Shown here: piece after piece, positions 23,272 to 32,241 of the stretch
Numbering within the stretch: position 1 is the stretch's first letter
Layout: the number at the start of each line of letters is the position of its first letter
Assembly (NCBI GenBank): GCA_036244975.1
Contig: BTTE01000024.1
Span: 1 to 34,113, forward strand
Source of the DNA: Sulfidibacterium sp036244975
GTDB taxonomy: Bacteria; Bacteroidota; Bacteroidia; Bacteroidales; F082
DNA length: 34,113 bases
Reading direction: 5' to 3'
The notes under the pieces: generated by a model
Told to the model about the DNA's origin: nothing
What the model saw: only the letters and a program-made list of their open reading frames with translations
Databases searched by the model: none
Translations under genes and position numbers: made by a program

Positions 23272-26200
23272 TTATTTCTCTCCCCATCCGCCTCCTCCCG
23301 GAGTTTTCAGTACAAAGGTATCCCCTTTTTTGATGAGCCGGTGATCAACCCCCTGAAATTCAAGAACACTTTTATCTGTCTTAATGATAAACTGTTCACC
23401 GGTTTTTCCCGGGTTGCCCCCATTCATCCCGTAAGGCTGATATTTTCGGTGCTGGCTGAGCAGCGAAAGCTCCATATCTTCCAGAAAAGTATATTCCCTG
23501 ACTACCCCTTCGCCACCGTTCAGTTTCCCGTGACCACCCGAGTCGTTCCTTACTTCAAATCTGTTCAGCCTGACGGGAAAACGATGTTCAAGTACTTCGG
23601 GATCGGTGATGCGTGTATTGGTCATGTGCTGGTGAACGGCAGAGGCTCCGTTGGATTTTTCCGTGGCGCCCGTACCTCCGCAAATGGTTTCATAATAACC
23701 AAACTTTTCGTTGCCGAACAACACATTGTTCATTGTCCCCTGGCTGCAGGCTGCCACGCCGAAAGCTTTCAATAAAGTATCGGTCAACCGCTGGCTGACT
23801 TCCACGTTTCCTCCGACCACGGCAGGACAGTTTTCGGGAGAACGGTCAAAAGGAGGATTCAGGAATCCCCGGGGAAGAATAATCCTGACCGGAACCATCA
23901 GGCCGTCATTCAGGGGAATATTTTCTTTCAGCAACAGGCGCATGACATAAATCACCACGCTGTTGACAATAGCCGGTGTGGCATTCATATTTTTGGGATG
24001 TACCGGCCCGCTGCCCGTAAAATCAAAAGTTGCTCTGCTGCCTTTGATGGTGATTTTTACGCGAACAGGGGTGTCATCATCCAGAAATTCTTCCGCCTCA
24101 TAAATCCCGTCTTTAAAACCTGCCAGTACGGCTTCCATTTTCCGGGTTGCGTAATCTCCAAGGTGTTTCATGTATTGCTGCACTTCCTCTTTCCCGTAGC
24201 TTTTAATTAGTTGCAGCAAGGCCCGTTTTCCTTCGAGATTGGCTGCCAGCGCTGCGTTGAGGTCGGCCAGATTTTCTTCGACCAGGCGTGATGGATAGGG
24301 GGCATCTTCCAGTATACGGCGCATTCCCGACCAGTCAACCTTGCCGTTTCTGACAAGATAAAACGGAGAAATCACCACCCCTTCTTCCGAAAGCCGGGTG
24401 GCAGCAGGAGGCATGGACCCCGGCGACATGCCGCCAATCTCTGCATGGTGGGCACGGTTGACAACAAAACCCAGTCTTTCTGCTTTTACAGAAAAAACAG
24501 GCGTAATCAACGTTACATCAGGCAAATGAGACCCGCCGTATAATGGATGATTGGTCACAATCGTATCGCCTTCATTCATTTCAAAATGCCGAAGCACATT
24601 TCTGACACACATCCCCAGGCCACCGAGATGAACCGGAATATGGGGCGCATTGGCCACAAGAAATCCTTCACGATCCAGCAGGGCACAGGAAAAATCGAGC
24701 CGTTCTTTAATATTCACCGACAAAGCCGTCCGTTGTAAAACCGCACCCATATTGGCGGCCACCGACATAAACCGGCCGGAGAACAATTCGAGCCTGGTCT
24801 CATGGGATTTTTGGTTTTCCATTTTATGATTGGCACTTAATTTCCGGTTTGATAGAATCAGGTTGTCGTACGCATCTATTTCCATTTTCCACCCTTTATC
24901 AACAAAGGTTGTACTTTTATCGTCAGCTACAATTGCCGGGCCGTCAACAGTTTGGCCGGAATGTAAATCAGACCTGGGAAAAACCGGTGTTTCAACCCGG
25001 ATTTTTCCATTCCACGACCGGATATAATGAGAAGGGACAGCCTTTGCTTTCTTAAAAACAGGTTTGCCGGCCTGCTCTCTGTTTTGCCTGTCGTTCAACG
25101 CAACTTTCACCCGTAGCGATTCAATTTCTATTTCCCTGTTTTCAGCCCAATGGCCAAACAAACCGGTATATACTTTCCTGAAGCCGGCCACAAGTTTTTC
25201 CGTTTTTCCCCTCCATTCTACGGCAAGTGTGCTATCCTGCCCTTCAAACCGAAGGAATACCGTTTTCATCCGGGTTTCAATGGTTTCGCCTTCTTCAAAA
25301 CGGCCCGTTAGTTCCGATATGGCCCGCTGTTCAAGTTCGGTGAACAGCCGGTCCAGGTCAACTGTTGTTTCCGACAACCGTTTCAACACCTGCATCTCGG
25401 CAAAGTGCTCGATGGTTGCTCTCCCGATTCCGTAAGCACTGAGTAGTCCGGCATCTGCCGGAACAATCACCCGTTTCATGTTCAACAGGCGTGCGATACC
25501 GGTAGCATGCATTCCCCCTGCACCGCCAAAAGCAATCAGGACATAACCGGCCGGGTCGAACCCTTTGGCAGTAGATATTTTTTTGATAGCCCCTGCCATA
25601 ATCTCATTGGCAATAGCTGTAAACCCTGACAAAACCGTTTTGGGATCAGGTTTCCCCCTTTTTGCTTTTTCTATTTTGGCGATAAGCTGGTACAGCCTTT
25701 TTTCAGCCGCTTTTGTGTCAACCGGGATACCAAAATATTGCGTATCCATTCTGCCCAGCAGCAGGTTTACATCCGTCAGGGTGAGCGGCCCGCCCATACC
25801 GTAACAGGCAGGGCCCGGGTCGGCGCCCGCACTTTGCGGACCGACAGTGAGTTTAAACCCGTCAAATCCGCAAACGGAGCCACCACCGGCAGCTACGGTT
25901 TCAATGGCAACAGCGGGGCTGAAGATGTGTGCATCACCCACTTCCAGCTCATAGCGGTAATCAAAGCCTTTGTCGTATCGCGACACATCGGTGCTTGTTC
26001 CACCCATGTCAAAAGTGATCAGTTGGTCATAACCTGCAGCGATTCCTTTCGCTGCGGCTCCGACCACGCCTCCTGCCGGCCCGCTCAGCAAGCTGTCTTT
26101 TGGATGGAAAGTGCCGGCTTTCATCAGTCCCCCTGCGCTGTTCATCACCAGCAGTCCGGCGCCGGTAACCGAAGTGATTTTATTCAGATAATTATGGATG

Positions 26201-27075
26201 ACGGGGGACAAACAAGCATTTACAGTTGTGGTTTCGGCGCGTTCCAGTATCTTGATCAATGGTGATAAGCCGGTGGAAACTGAAATAAATTTCATGCCGG
26301 ATTCTTCCAGCAGGTTTTTAAATTGATTTTCATGTAGCGGATTGCGGTAAGCATTCATAAAAACCACGGCTGCCGATTCGATGCCGGTTTGTTTTATTTC
26401 GGCAATTAAACCTTTGTATTCATCCGGAATGAGCGGATTCAATATTTTTCCTGTAGCATCTATCCGTTCTTCCACTTCGATGATGAAGGTGGGAAGCGGT
26501 TTCCTTTTTTTAATGTCCAGGCAGAAAATGTCAGGCCGTTGCTGGGCGCCAATCTCCAGCAGATCTCTGAATCCTTTTGTAATAAACAAAACCGACCTGG
26601 CTCCTTTGTGCTCCAGTAAGGCATTGGTACCTTTGGTGGTGCCAAGGCGCATTTGCATCGGCGGGAATAATCCGGTCAGTCCGGTTCCCGTAACCATCCT
26701 TACTGCGAGGACAGGCGCCTCGTCTCCCGAACTTAATTCAAAAGAAATCCCTTCACGGCGAAATGGTTCTTCAACATCAGAAACCAACTCTAAAATATTT
26801 GTTGTAGGATGAAAAGATTTTACCTTCGATTCAAACCGGGCATTTTCCCCTTTTATCCTGAAACGAAAGCCGTTAAGGATATTCTTTTTAAGCTTCCATT
26901 TCTGGTCAATTTTTAAGGTGCGGGATGAGACCCATTCTGTTACAGTCCCCCGGAGGGTTCCATTGCTCAAAATTTTTCTGCGATGAACGCGGCCGTCGGG
27001 GTCAATTCCAATCAGGTCGGTAAATGTCCCGCCCGTGTCAACAAAAAAACGATATGGATTCGGTTCTTTTTTCAT
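23272..27075 (-). CDS. Hydantoinase/oxoprolinase family protein, HyuA-HyuB fusion (candidate ATP-dependent 5-oxoprolinase)
   Basis: 5-oxoprolinase uses ATP to open pyroglutamate to glutamate; relatives open hydantoins or carboxylate ketones. The 1267-residue chain has a HyuA part (about 1-690) starting FFVDTGGTFTDLIGIDPDG-like, with GTTKGTNALLEHKGA near 160. Further HyuA landmarks are the ATPase-type FDMGGTSTDVSRYD near 352 and AFGGAGGMHA near 507. A HyuB part (about 725-1260) follows, with RLDFSCALLDREG, NHPLYGGSHLPD, FDFTGSGPVHPKN and a final KTPGGGGWG. Fusion of both halves and this length match eukaryote-like OPLAH. The start overlaps the Nramp-like gene by 4 bases, which ties the enzyme to that transporter. 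Pyroglutamate is the favoured substrate, with hydantoin the main alternative. Confidence 0.88.
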   Translation of the reverse strand: MKKEPNPYRFFVDTGGTFTDLIGIDPDGRVHRRKILSNGTLRGTVTEWVSSRTLKIDQKWKLKKNILNGFRFRIKGENARFESKVKSFHPTTNILELVSDVEEPFRREGISFELSSGDEAPVLAVRMVTGTGLTGLFPPMQMRLGTTKGTNALLEHKGARSVLFITKGFRDLLEIGAQQRPDIFCLDIKKRKPLPTFIIEVEERIDATGKILNPLIPDEYKGLIAEIKQTGIESAAVVFMNAYRNPLHENQFKNLLEESGMKFISVSTGLSPLIKILERAETTTVNACLSPVIHNYLNKITSVTGAGLLVMNSAGGLMKAGTFHPKDSLLSGPAGGVVGAAAKGIAAGYDQLITFDMGGTSTDVSRYDKGFDYRYELEVGDAHIFSPAVAIETVAAGGGSVCGFDGFKLTVGPQSAGADPGPACYGMGGPLTLTDVNLLLGRMDTQYFGIPVDTKAAEKRLYQLIAKIEKAKRGKPDPKTVLSGFTAIANEIMAGAIKKISTAKGFDPAGYVLIAFGGAGGMHATGIARLLNMKRVIVPADAGLLSAYGIGRATIEHFAEMQVLKRLSETTVDLDRLFTELEQRAISELTGRFEEGETIETRMKTVFLRFEGQDSTLAVEWRGKTEKLVAGFRKVYTGLFGHWAENREIEIESLRVKVALNDRQNREQAGKPVFKKAKAVPSHYIRSWNGKIRVETPVFPRSDLHSGQTVDGPAIVADDKSTTFVDKGWKMEIDAYDNLILSNRKLSANHKMENQKSHETRLELFSGRFMSVAANMGAVLQRTALSVNIKERLDFSCALLDREGFLVANAPHIPVHLGGLGMCVRNVLRHFEMNEGDTIVTNHPLYGGSHLPDVTLITPVFSVKAERLGFVVNRAHHAEIGGMSPGSMPPAATRLSEEGVVISPFYLVRNGKVDWSGMRRILEDAPYPSRLVEENLADLNAALAANLEGKRALLQLIKSYGKEEVQQYMKHLGDYATRKMEAVLAGFKDGIYEAEEFLDDDTPVRVKITIKGSRATFDFTGSGPVHPKNMNATPAIVNSVVIYVMRLLLKENIPLNDGLMVPVRIILPRGFLNPPFDRSPENCPAVVGGNVEVSQRLTDTLLKAFGVAACSQGTMNNVLFGNEKFGYYETICGGTGATEKSNGASAVHQHMTNTRITDPEVLEHRFPVRLNRFEVRNDSGGHGKLNGGEGVVREYTFLEDMELSLLSQHRKYQPYGMNGGNPGKTGEQFIIKTDKSVLEFQGVDHRLIKKGDTFVLKTPGGGGWGEK

Positions 27076-28394
27076 TTTTTGCTTTCCAATGACTTTTCTC
27101 TTTTCCGGCGCACGATGAAATAAACGAACAGGGTAATTAAAAATGTGGCAACCAGCAATCCCACGTAGTAAATTTCGGTTTCATAAAAAATTGTGCCGGT
27201 GGCTTTCACGACAGCTGAAACGAGGTTGTGTATTCCCAACAACAGCGTTACCCAAACAACGATACCAAAAAGCACATTCCCGACTCCGGAGTTTGTGTGA
27301 CGGTTACCCATCAGGGATAGGTCGTTAACGGCAAACCACAGGAAAATGGTGATAAAAGGCAGGATAAAACCGTTGAGCGCCTGTGCAGCGATAATGGCCG
27401 GAATCGGTTTCAGTCCGATGGTTCCGAAAACCAGGCCGGCAAGCAACACAAAGCCCCAGGTAAGTTTAAAGTACAATCCCTTTTCTGACCACCTTATTTT
27501 ATTACGGGATTGAAACAGATCCCCTGCTGTAAAAGCCGATGCCAGTGGGGCGGTAACGGCTGAAGAAAACCCGGCTGCAAAAAGTCCGATCCCGAAAAAC
27601 CAGACGGCCCAGCCACCCAGTTTTGAGGCCAGCGCCTTCCCGATGGCTTCAAAGGAGAATATACCGGTTACCGATGTCCCCACGATCAGAACAGCCATTG
27701 AAATGATCCCGCCTAATATTACGGCTACTGCCAGACCGAAACGCATATCTTTTACCGATTGAGATTTATCGGCAATACCCGATCCGAGAAAAAGATTATA
27801 AGGGACAACGGTAGTTCCCACCAATCCGAGTATCAGTAGGGAAGAACCGGCTGGAGAAGAAGGGATGAGGGAACCGCTGAAAATCAGGTTGATATCCGGT
27901 TTCAACAACAGTGCGGTAATCAAAAAAGCAATCCCTATCAACACAACCAAAAAGCCGAGGATGCGGGCCAAAATACGTATTCCCGAAAAAAGTAGTGCAA
28001 ACGTAGCAACAACGGCAAGAAGGGCTACCCAAACATTTATATTTACCGGGGCAAACACCCTGATGCCTTCGGCAGCGCCCAGCAGGTTACCGGTTTCATA
28101 AGCGGCAGAACCAATGATGATGGCGCCGATGACGAGGAGAAAAACAATCCAGCCCCCCGGTTTATGCCCGTATTTTTCAGCAATGGCCCGGCCAAGGCTT
28201 TTAGTGCTCACAATGCTCAGGCGTGCCGCAGCCTCCTGAAGTACCAGACAGGCAAAAGTTGAAAACAGCAGTGCCCAGAGCAAAGAATACCCGAAAGATG
28301 CACCTGCTTTTGCCGCAGTCGTTATGGTCCCCGGGCCGATAAAAGCGGCCGAGATAATTGACCAGAAAAGTATATTCAGTATCTTTTGCTTCAT
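27072..28394 (-). CDS. Nramp-fold transporter lacking canonical metal ligands (candidate pyroglutamate/organic substrate transporter)
   Basis: This 440-residue inner-membrane protein has about 11 membrane helices and an Nramp/SLC11-like sequence. In helix 1, where metal-transporting Nramps have DPGN, it reads G20-P-G-T23 (IGPGTITTAAKAGASFGY). In helix 6, where they have a metal-binding Met before Pro-His, it reads TTVVPYN (194-200). Asp, Asn and Met ligands are thus all absent. B. subtilis YcsG, an Nramp relative, is encoded beside 5-oxoprolinase genes. Here the gene overlaps the HyuAB fusion by 4 bases (ATGA). I infer import of pyroglutamate or a similar cyclic amide rather than Mn or Fe. 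It is the first gene of the three-gene run. Confidence 0.85.
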   Translation of the reverse strand: MKQKILNILFWSIISAAFIGPGTITTAAKAGASFGYSLLWALLFSTFACLVLQEAAARLSIVSTKSLGRAIAEKYGHKPGGWIVFLLVIGAIIIGSAAYETGNLLGAAEGIRVFAPVNINVWVALLAVVATFALLFSGIRILARILGFLVVLIGIAFLITALLLKPDINLIFSGSLIPSSPAGSSLLILGLVGTTVVPYNLFLGSGIADKSQSVKDMRFGLAVAVILGGIISMAVLIVGTSVTGIFSFEAIGKALASKLGGWAVWFFGIGLFAAGFSSAVTAPLASAFTAGDLFQSRNKIRWSEKGLYFKLTWGFVLLAGLVFGTIGLKPIPAIIAAQALNGFILPFITIFLWFAVNDLSLMGNRHTNSGVGNVLFGIVVWVTLLLGIHNLVSAVVKATGTIFYETEIYYVGLLVATFLITLFVYFIVRRKREKSLESKK

Positions 28395-28425
28395 CAGTAA
28401 CGGAAAATCATTTCAATTTCTAAAT

Positions 28426-28638
28426 TCATTTTTGTTGTATCGCAGGCTTTATAAAATTGTCAATCCCTGCTTTTTGCCCGGTTCCCCAAAATATTGCAAT
28501 TGCTTTTTTTGATCTTAACACCGACGATAACATTGCAACTCCTTGTTCTGTAAAAACCATTGGATTTACAGATGAATGTTTCAGGTTTTGTAACCGGTCA
28601 CAAATTGTGACCAGTTCATTTAAGGTGTAAAAATACAA
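28426..28638 (-). pseudogene. ORF6N-domain protein remnant
   Basis: A 70-codon frame contains LNELVTICDRLQNLKHSSVN followed by PMVFTEQGVAMLSSVLRSKKAIAI. That is the conserved core of ORF6N-domain (phage-type antirepressor-like) proteins. The usual N-terminal part is missing, and after KKAIAI the sequence departs from the family, so both ends are lost. It is a short relic of a mobile or phage-derived gene, lying between the Nramp-like gene and pyk. Confidence 0.65.
28592..28616. repeat. 25-base near-perfect palindrome
   Basis: GGTCACAA (28596-28603) and TTGTGACC (28605-28612) flank a single A. Outside one mismatched pair, AAC and GTT extend the symmetry. It lies within the ORF6N remnant and looks like a dimeric regulator operator, though it may arise from the coding sequence. 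Confidence 0.45.
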
Positions 28639-28931
28639 TTATTCATTTTCTATCTTTTCAGTTTTGATAGTATTTCCACCCCAAAAACAGCTCAACTCTT
28701 GTGTGCCGGTTTTGCGTATGTCTCACCCGGGCACCGGCCTTCCAAAGAATTTTTTGCGCCGGATGATGCAATCGTTTCCGTGAGGGAGAGAACCGGTAAA
28801 ACCCGGCAGTTTACGTGGCCTATCTTACTAATTTACTGTGAATTATTTTTTGTTATTAACATAATGACTTCAAAATATTGATAAAGTATTTCGTGTGAAA
28901 TTAATGATTTATTTTGCAGAAAAAGTAAACT
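28639..28931. other. Intergenic region before pyk
   Basis: No supported gene lies here. A plus-strand frame at 28699-28881 translates without any motif I know. Close to pyk, TTATTTTG at 28909-28916 matches TAnnTTTG at 7 of 8 positions and may be the pyk -7 box. Confidence 0.4.
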
Positions 28932-30335
28932 ATGGGACGAAAAGTAAAAATTGTCGCCACCCTGGGGCCTGTAACTGATAATCGGGAAAGTGTCTGTAAA
29001 CTGATAGAAGCCGGAGTAAATGTCTTCCGGTTGAACTTCTCTTACGGAACACACGAAAGTCATTACAAAAGTTTTCAACTTATCAGAAAGCATGCGGCGG
29101 AACTGGGAAAAGAAGTTGCTGTGATGCAGGATATCTGCGGTCCGAAAATCCGTATCAGGGGGATGAAAGAGAGCCGCGAGATAAACAAAGGCGACAAGAT
29201 TATCATGTCGAAAAAGGCTGGAGGAGAAGCCTTTTCCATCACTTACCCCTATATTATCGATCAGCTTGTCGTAGGCGATGAGGTCTATTTTGCCGATGGA
29301 ACCGTAAAATCGAAAGTAGTGGAAAAATCGGGCGACAAATTGGTGCTTCAAGCCCTGTCTCACGGGCAATTACGGGAAGGGAAAGGCGTTAATATTCCCC
29401 GGTCGGGCATAAAAATGTCGGCGCTGACTGAAAAAGACAAAGCCGATTTAAAATTTGCCGCTGAAATCGGTATCGACATTGTAGCCGTCTCTTTTGTAGA
29501 AACCGCAGAGGATGTCCTTGAAGCCAGAAAAATTCTCACCGAAAACCATTCCGATGCATGGATTATTGCCAAAATTGAGCGGAAATCAGCCATGAAAAAT
29601 TTAGATGAAATTCTGAATGTTGCCGATGGCCTCATGGTTGCACGTGGCGATTTGGGCGTGGAAGCCGGTATTTTTTCTGTTCCCGGCCTTCAAAAAAAGA
29701 TGATAAAAAAAGCGAACAAACGCGCTTTGCCGGTCATTACGGCAACACAGATGCTGACTTCGATGCTGCACGCCTCGTCTCCCACGCGTGCCGAAATATC
29801 CGACATTGCCAACGCCGTTTATGATGGCAGCGATGCCGTTATGCTTTCCGACGAAACGGCCGTGGGTTCTTTCCCCGTGGAAGCGGTGGAAGTGATGGTA
29901 AAAACATTGTCGGATACGCAACATCATTTGTCGAAAATAAAAAAGATTAAGCCTGACAAAACAGAAGGCTTTGCCCATGCTGCTGCGGAAATCTCCGGAA
30001 ACATACCCTGTAAAGCCATTGTCCCCTTCACCACCTCCGGCTGCACCGTCCGGCAAATTGCCAAATTCAGACCCCGCAAACCGCTGTATGCTGTTACTTT
30101 TGACGAAAAAGTCAGCCATCGTCTGGCGCTTGTCTGGGGTGTGGAAAAGGTTTTTACCATCAAACGCGACATTAGCGAAAGCCATATCTTTTATCAGTTT
30201 TTGCAAAAAGCCGGTAAAGAGGAGTCGTATATTGTTACTATGGGCTCGCATGTCGGCGTAAAAGGAAGCACCAACATGGTCAGGTTGCTTGACGAAGCCG
30301 CGAGGAAAAAGATTTTCGAACGCTTTGAGAAGTAA
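28932..30335 (+). CDS. pyk: Pyruvate kinase
   Basis: Final ATP-forming step of glycolysis: phosphoenolpyruvate plus ADP to pyruvate plus ATP, in the cytosol. The 467-residue protein begins KVKIVATLGP. It has VFRLNFSYGTHE (usual FSHGTHE) near 31-42, the active-site lysine region IIAKIERKSAM near 211-221, and the Mg/substrate segment MVARGDLGVE near 235-244. ITATQMLTSM and PTRAEISDIANAVYDGSDA follow. The C-terminal regulatory domain is present (VPFTTSGCTVRQIAKFRP). The length is normal. It is a single gene, 72 bases upstream of tilS. Confidence 0.96.
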   Translation: MGRKVKIVATLGPVTDNRESVCKLIEAGVNVFRLNFSYGTHESHYKSFQLIRKHAAELGKEVAVMQDICGPKIRIRGMKESREINKGDKIIMSKKAGGEAFSITYPYIIDQLVVGDEVYFADGTVKSKVVEKSGDKLVLQALSHGQLREGKGVNIPRSGIKMSALTEKDKADLKFAAEIGIDIVAVSFVETAEDVLEARKILTENHSDAWIIAKIERKSAMKNLDEILNVADGLMVARGDLGVEAGIFSVPGLQKKMIKKANKRALPVITATQMLTSMLHASSPTRAEISDIANAVYDGSDAVMLSDETAVGSFPVEAVEVMVKTLSDTQHHLSKIKKIKPDKTEGFAHAAAEISGNIPCKAIVPFTTSGCTVRQIAKFRPRKPLYAVTFDEKVSHRLALVWGVEKVFTIKRDISESHIFYQFLQKAGKEESYIVTMGSHVGVKGSTNMVRLLDEAARKKIFERFEK

Positions 30336-30395
30336 AAAGGCGGACTTCAGTATGGAGGTTGAACTTCAGGCCGGGTTATAAATCGTTGCTTTTTC

Positions 30396-30403
30396 TACCT
30401 TTG
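30396..30403 (+). promoter_or_regulatory. Putative -7 promoter box immediately before tilS
   Basis: TACCTTTG is a perfect TAnnTTTG match ending only 4 bases before the tilS ATG. If used, transcription would start at or within a few bases of the ATG, giving a leaderless or near-leaderless mRNA. No -33 box is evident. Confidence 0.4.
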
Positions 30404-30407
30404 TGCC

Positions 30408-31739
30408 ATGATTGAAGCTTTTCGGGAAAATATTGAGCGACTTGGGCTTTGCCAAAAGCAGGAAAGAATTCTGGTGGCGATCAGCGGCGGTGTGGACTCT
30501 GTAGTTATGCTTCATTTACTGTATCATTCCGGCTATCGGCTTGCTGTAGCGCACTGTAATTTTCAGTTGAGGGCCGAAGAATCGGATGATGATGAGCGCT
30601 TCGTCAGAAAGCTAACAGGGCAATACGAAATTCCAATTTTTGTAAAACGCTGCGACACACGGATATATGCTGAAAAAGCAAAAATCAGCATCGAAATGGC
30701 TGCCCGCAGGTTGCGCTACAACTGGTTTGCAGAGCTGTTGGAAATCCATCAATTTCAGAAACTTGCCATCGGCCATAACAAGGACGACGACACAGAGACT
30801 TTTTTTATCAAATTGTTGCGCGGTTCGGGATTGGATGGACTAAAAGGTATTCTGGCAAAACGGGAGAATATTATCCGTCCGCTGCTGTTTGCTTCCCGCG
30901 AACAAATACTGACTTACGCAAAGGAGCATCATCTGTCGTTCCGCGAAGATTCTTCAAACGCTTCGGACGATTATCTGCGCAACCGCATCCGTCATCACCT
31001 GCTTCCTTTTTACGAAAAAGAATTTCCGGGCGGAACAAAAATGCTGGTCGAAAGTCTGGAAAAACTGAAAACGACGGAAACCATTTTTCGCCAGATGCTT
31101 GAGGAAAAGAAAGACCAGCTTTTTCACCGGACAGATGATGGCATCAGCATTGATAAATCGGCCATTCATCATTTAGAGCCGAAAGCCACCTGGCTTTTTT
31201 TTCTTTTGAAAGATTTCGGTTTTAACCGCAGCGCCATCGACGACTTTTGCCAAGCACAGGAAGCATCGCAAACAGGCCAGATGTTCCATACGGAAAATTA
31301 TACCCTTCTTAACGCCATCGACAAGCTGATTATCAAAAAGAATGAACCTGCCACTGAAAAAGAATTTTTCATAAACAACCTTACCGAATCTGTGAATGAA
31401 CCGCTACACTTGATTTTTGAACAGTTTCCGAATCATCCGGACTTTTCATTTGCATCAGACAAAACCATTGCTTACTTTGATGCGGACAAGCTCACGTTTC
31501 CTTTAAAGCTCCGGCACTGGCAAACGAGCGACCGTTTTGTTCCTTTTGGCATGCGTGGCAGCAAACTGTTGAGCGATTTCTTTTCGGATGAAAAAATCAA
31601 TCGGTTTGAACGGGAGAACCTTTGGCTGTTACTTTCGGACAATAAGATTATTTGGATAACAGGTCATCGCTCCTCCAACCGTTTCCGGGTTACCGGCAAA
31701 ACAAAAAATATTTTAAAGATCACACTAATTTCCGGATAA
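30408..31739 (+). CDS. tilS: tRNA(Ile)-lysidine synthase
   Basis: N-type ATP pyrophosphatase that converts C34 of the CAU-anticodon tRNA-Ile to lysidine so that it reads AUA. The 443-residue protein has the PP-loop ISGGVDS at 25-31, the family segment HCNFQLRAEESDDDERF near 46-62, and GHNKDDDTETFF near 122-133. DYLRNRIRHHLLP near 185-197 is also present. The C-terminal TilS domain contains DKLIIKK and later FGMRGSKLLSDFF. The length is usual for the Bacteroidota type. It lies 72 bases after pyk but carries its own promoter-like box. Confidence 0.95.
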   Translation: MIEAFRENIERLGLCQKQERILVAISGGVDSVVMLHLLYHSGYRLAVAHCNFQLRAEESDDDERFVRKLTGQYEIPIFVKRCDTRIYAEKAKISIEMAARRLRYNWFAELLEIHQFQKLAIGHNKDDDTETFFIKLLRGSGLDGLKGILAKRENIIRPLLFASREQILTYAKEHHLSFREDSSNASDDYLRNRIRHHLLPFYEKEFPGGTKMLVESLEKLKTTETIFRQMLEEKKDQLFHRTDDGISIDKSAIHHLEPKATWLFFLLKDFGFNRSAIDDFCQAQEASQTGQMFHTENYTLLNAIDKLIIKKNEPATEKEFFINNLTESVNEPLHLIFEQFPNHPDFSFASDKTIAYFDADKLTFPLKLRHWQTSDRFVPFGMRGSKLLSDFFSDEKINRFERENLWLLLSDNKIIWITGHRSSNRFRVTGKTKNILKITLISG

Positions 31740-31742
31740 TTA

Positions 31743-31809
31743 CATTCCTGAAATTTCATATATCAAAACTTTGCATGTCCTGCAATATGAAACAGAAATT
31801 ACCGGAATG
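31743..31809. terminator. Imperfect inverted repeat after tilS
   Basis: CATTCC (31743-31748) pairs with GGAATG (31804-31809), and TTTCATAT (31754-31761) pairs with ATATGAAA (31785-31792). The result is a long, interrupted stem starting 4 bases after the tilS stop. It may terminate transcription or be the end of a decayed element. Confidence 0.35.
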
Positions 31810-31922
31810 ATAGACAAAATTGAGGCTGAAAAATTGAATAAAAGATCAGAGCCATTATTTTTTTGTTCCTAAGTTCAGGTAAGAGTCCGGTCTAAAAAGG
31901 TTTTGATTTGATTTTCCGCCAC

Positions 31923-31973
31923 TTTTACCCTTTAATCCTCCCGTCTAAGCCGGGACAAGCTCTAAAGGGAAAA
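31923..31973. repeat. Nested hairpin between tilS and the IS30 remnant
   Basis: The outer stem is TTTT plus CCCTTTA (31923-31934) against TAAAGGG plus AAAA (31963-31973), with one bulged A. Inside it, TCCCG (31939-31943) pairs with CGGGA (31951-31955). The whole 51-base unit could fold as a two-part hairpin. Confidence 0.55.
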
Positions 31974-31982
31974 TGGCTGAAA

Positions 31983-32204
31983 AGAGGAGCCAATGAAAAT
32001 ACACAGGGTTTAATCCGACAATATTTCCCGAAAGGAACTGATTTTGCAAACGTTACACAAAAACAAACAGATTATGTTCAATACAAGCTAAACAACAGAT
32101 CAGGAAAAAGACCGGACTTTTTTTCTCCCATCGAATTTTTTAATAAATTTGTTGAATCAAAACACAAACAACAAGTTACTTTGCAGCTTGAATACAGTTC
32201 ATAA
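31983..32204 (+). pseudogene. IS30-family transposase C-terminal remnant
   Basis: The frame reads RGANENTQGLIRQYFPKGTD followed by FANVTQKQTDYVQYKLNNRSGKR and ends with SPIEFF. This is the C-terminal end of an IS30 transposase (the conserved ENTNGLxRQYFPKGTDF block and the LNxRPRK tail). The DDE catalytic core and N-terminus are absent; the preceding codons (from 31908) are unrelated and overlap a hairpin. It marks past insertion-sequence activity just upstream of the metal ATPase. Confidence 0.8.
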
Positions 32205-32233
32205 AAAAATCAAATGAAAAACAGTTAGTAAAT

Positions 32234-32241
32234 AAAGGAGG
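32234..32241 (+). promoter_or_regulatory. Strong Shine-Dalgarno site before the P-type ATPase
   Basis: AAAGGAGG is an almost full anti-16S match, 7 bases before the ATG at 32249. Other genes in the window show little such complementarity, as is usual for Bacteroidota. It fixes the start codon and hints at a different origin for this gene. Confidence 0.75.

Noticed and set aside
28699..28881. 60-codon plus-strand frame before pyk
   Set aside because: No recognisable motif, no credible start signals, and it runs into the pyk promoter region; not enough to call a gene.
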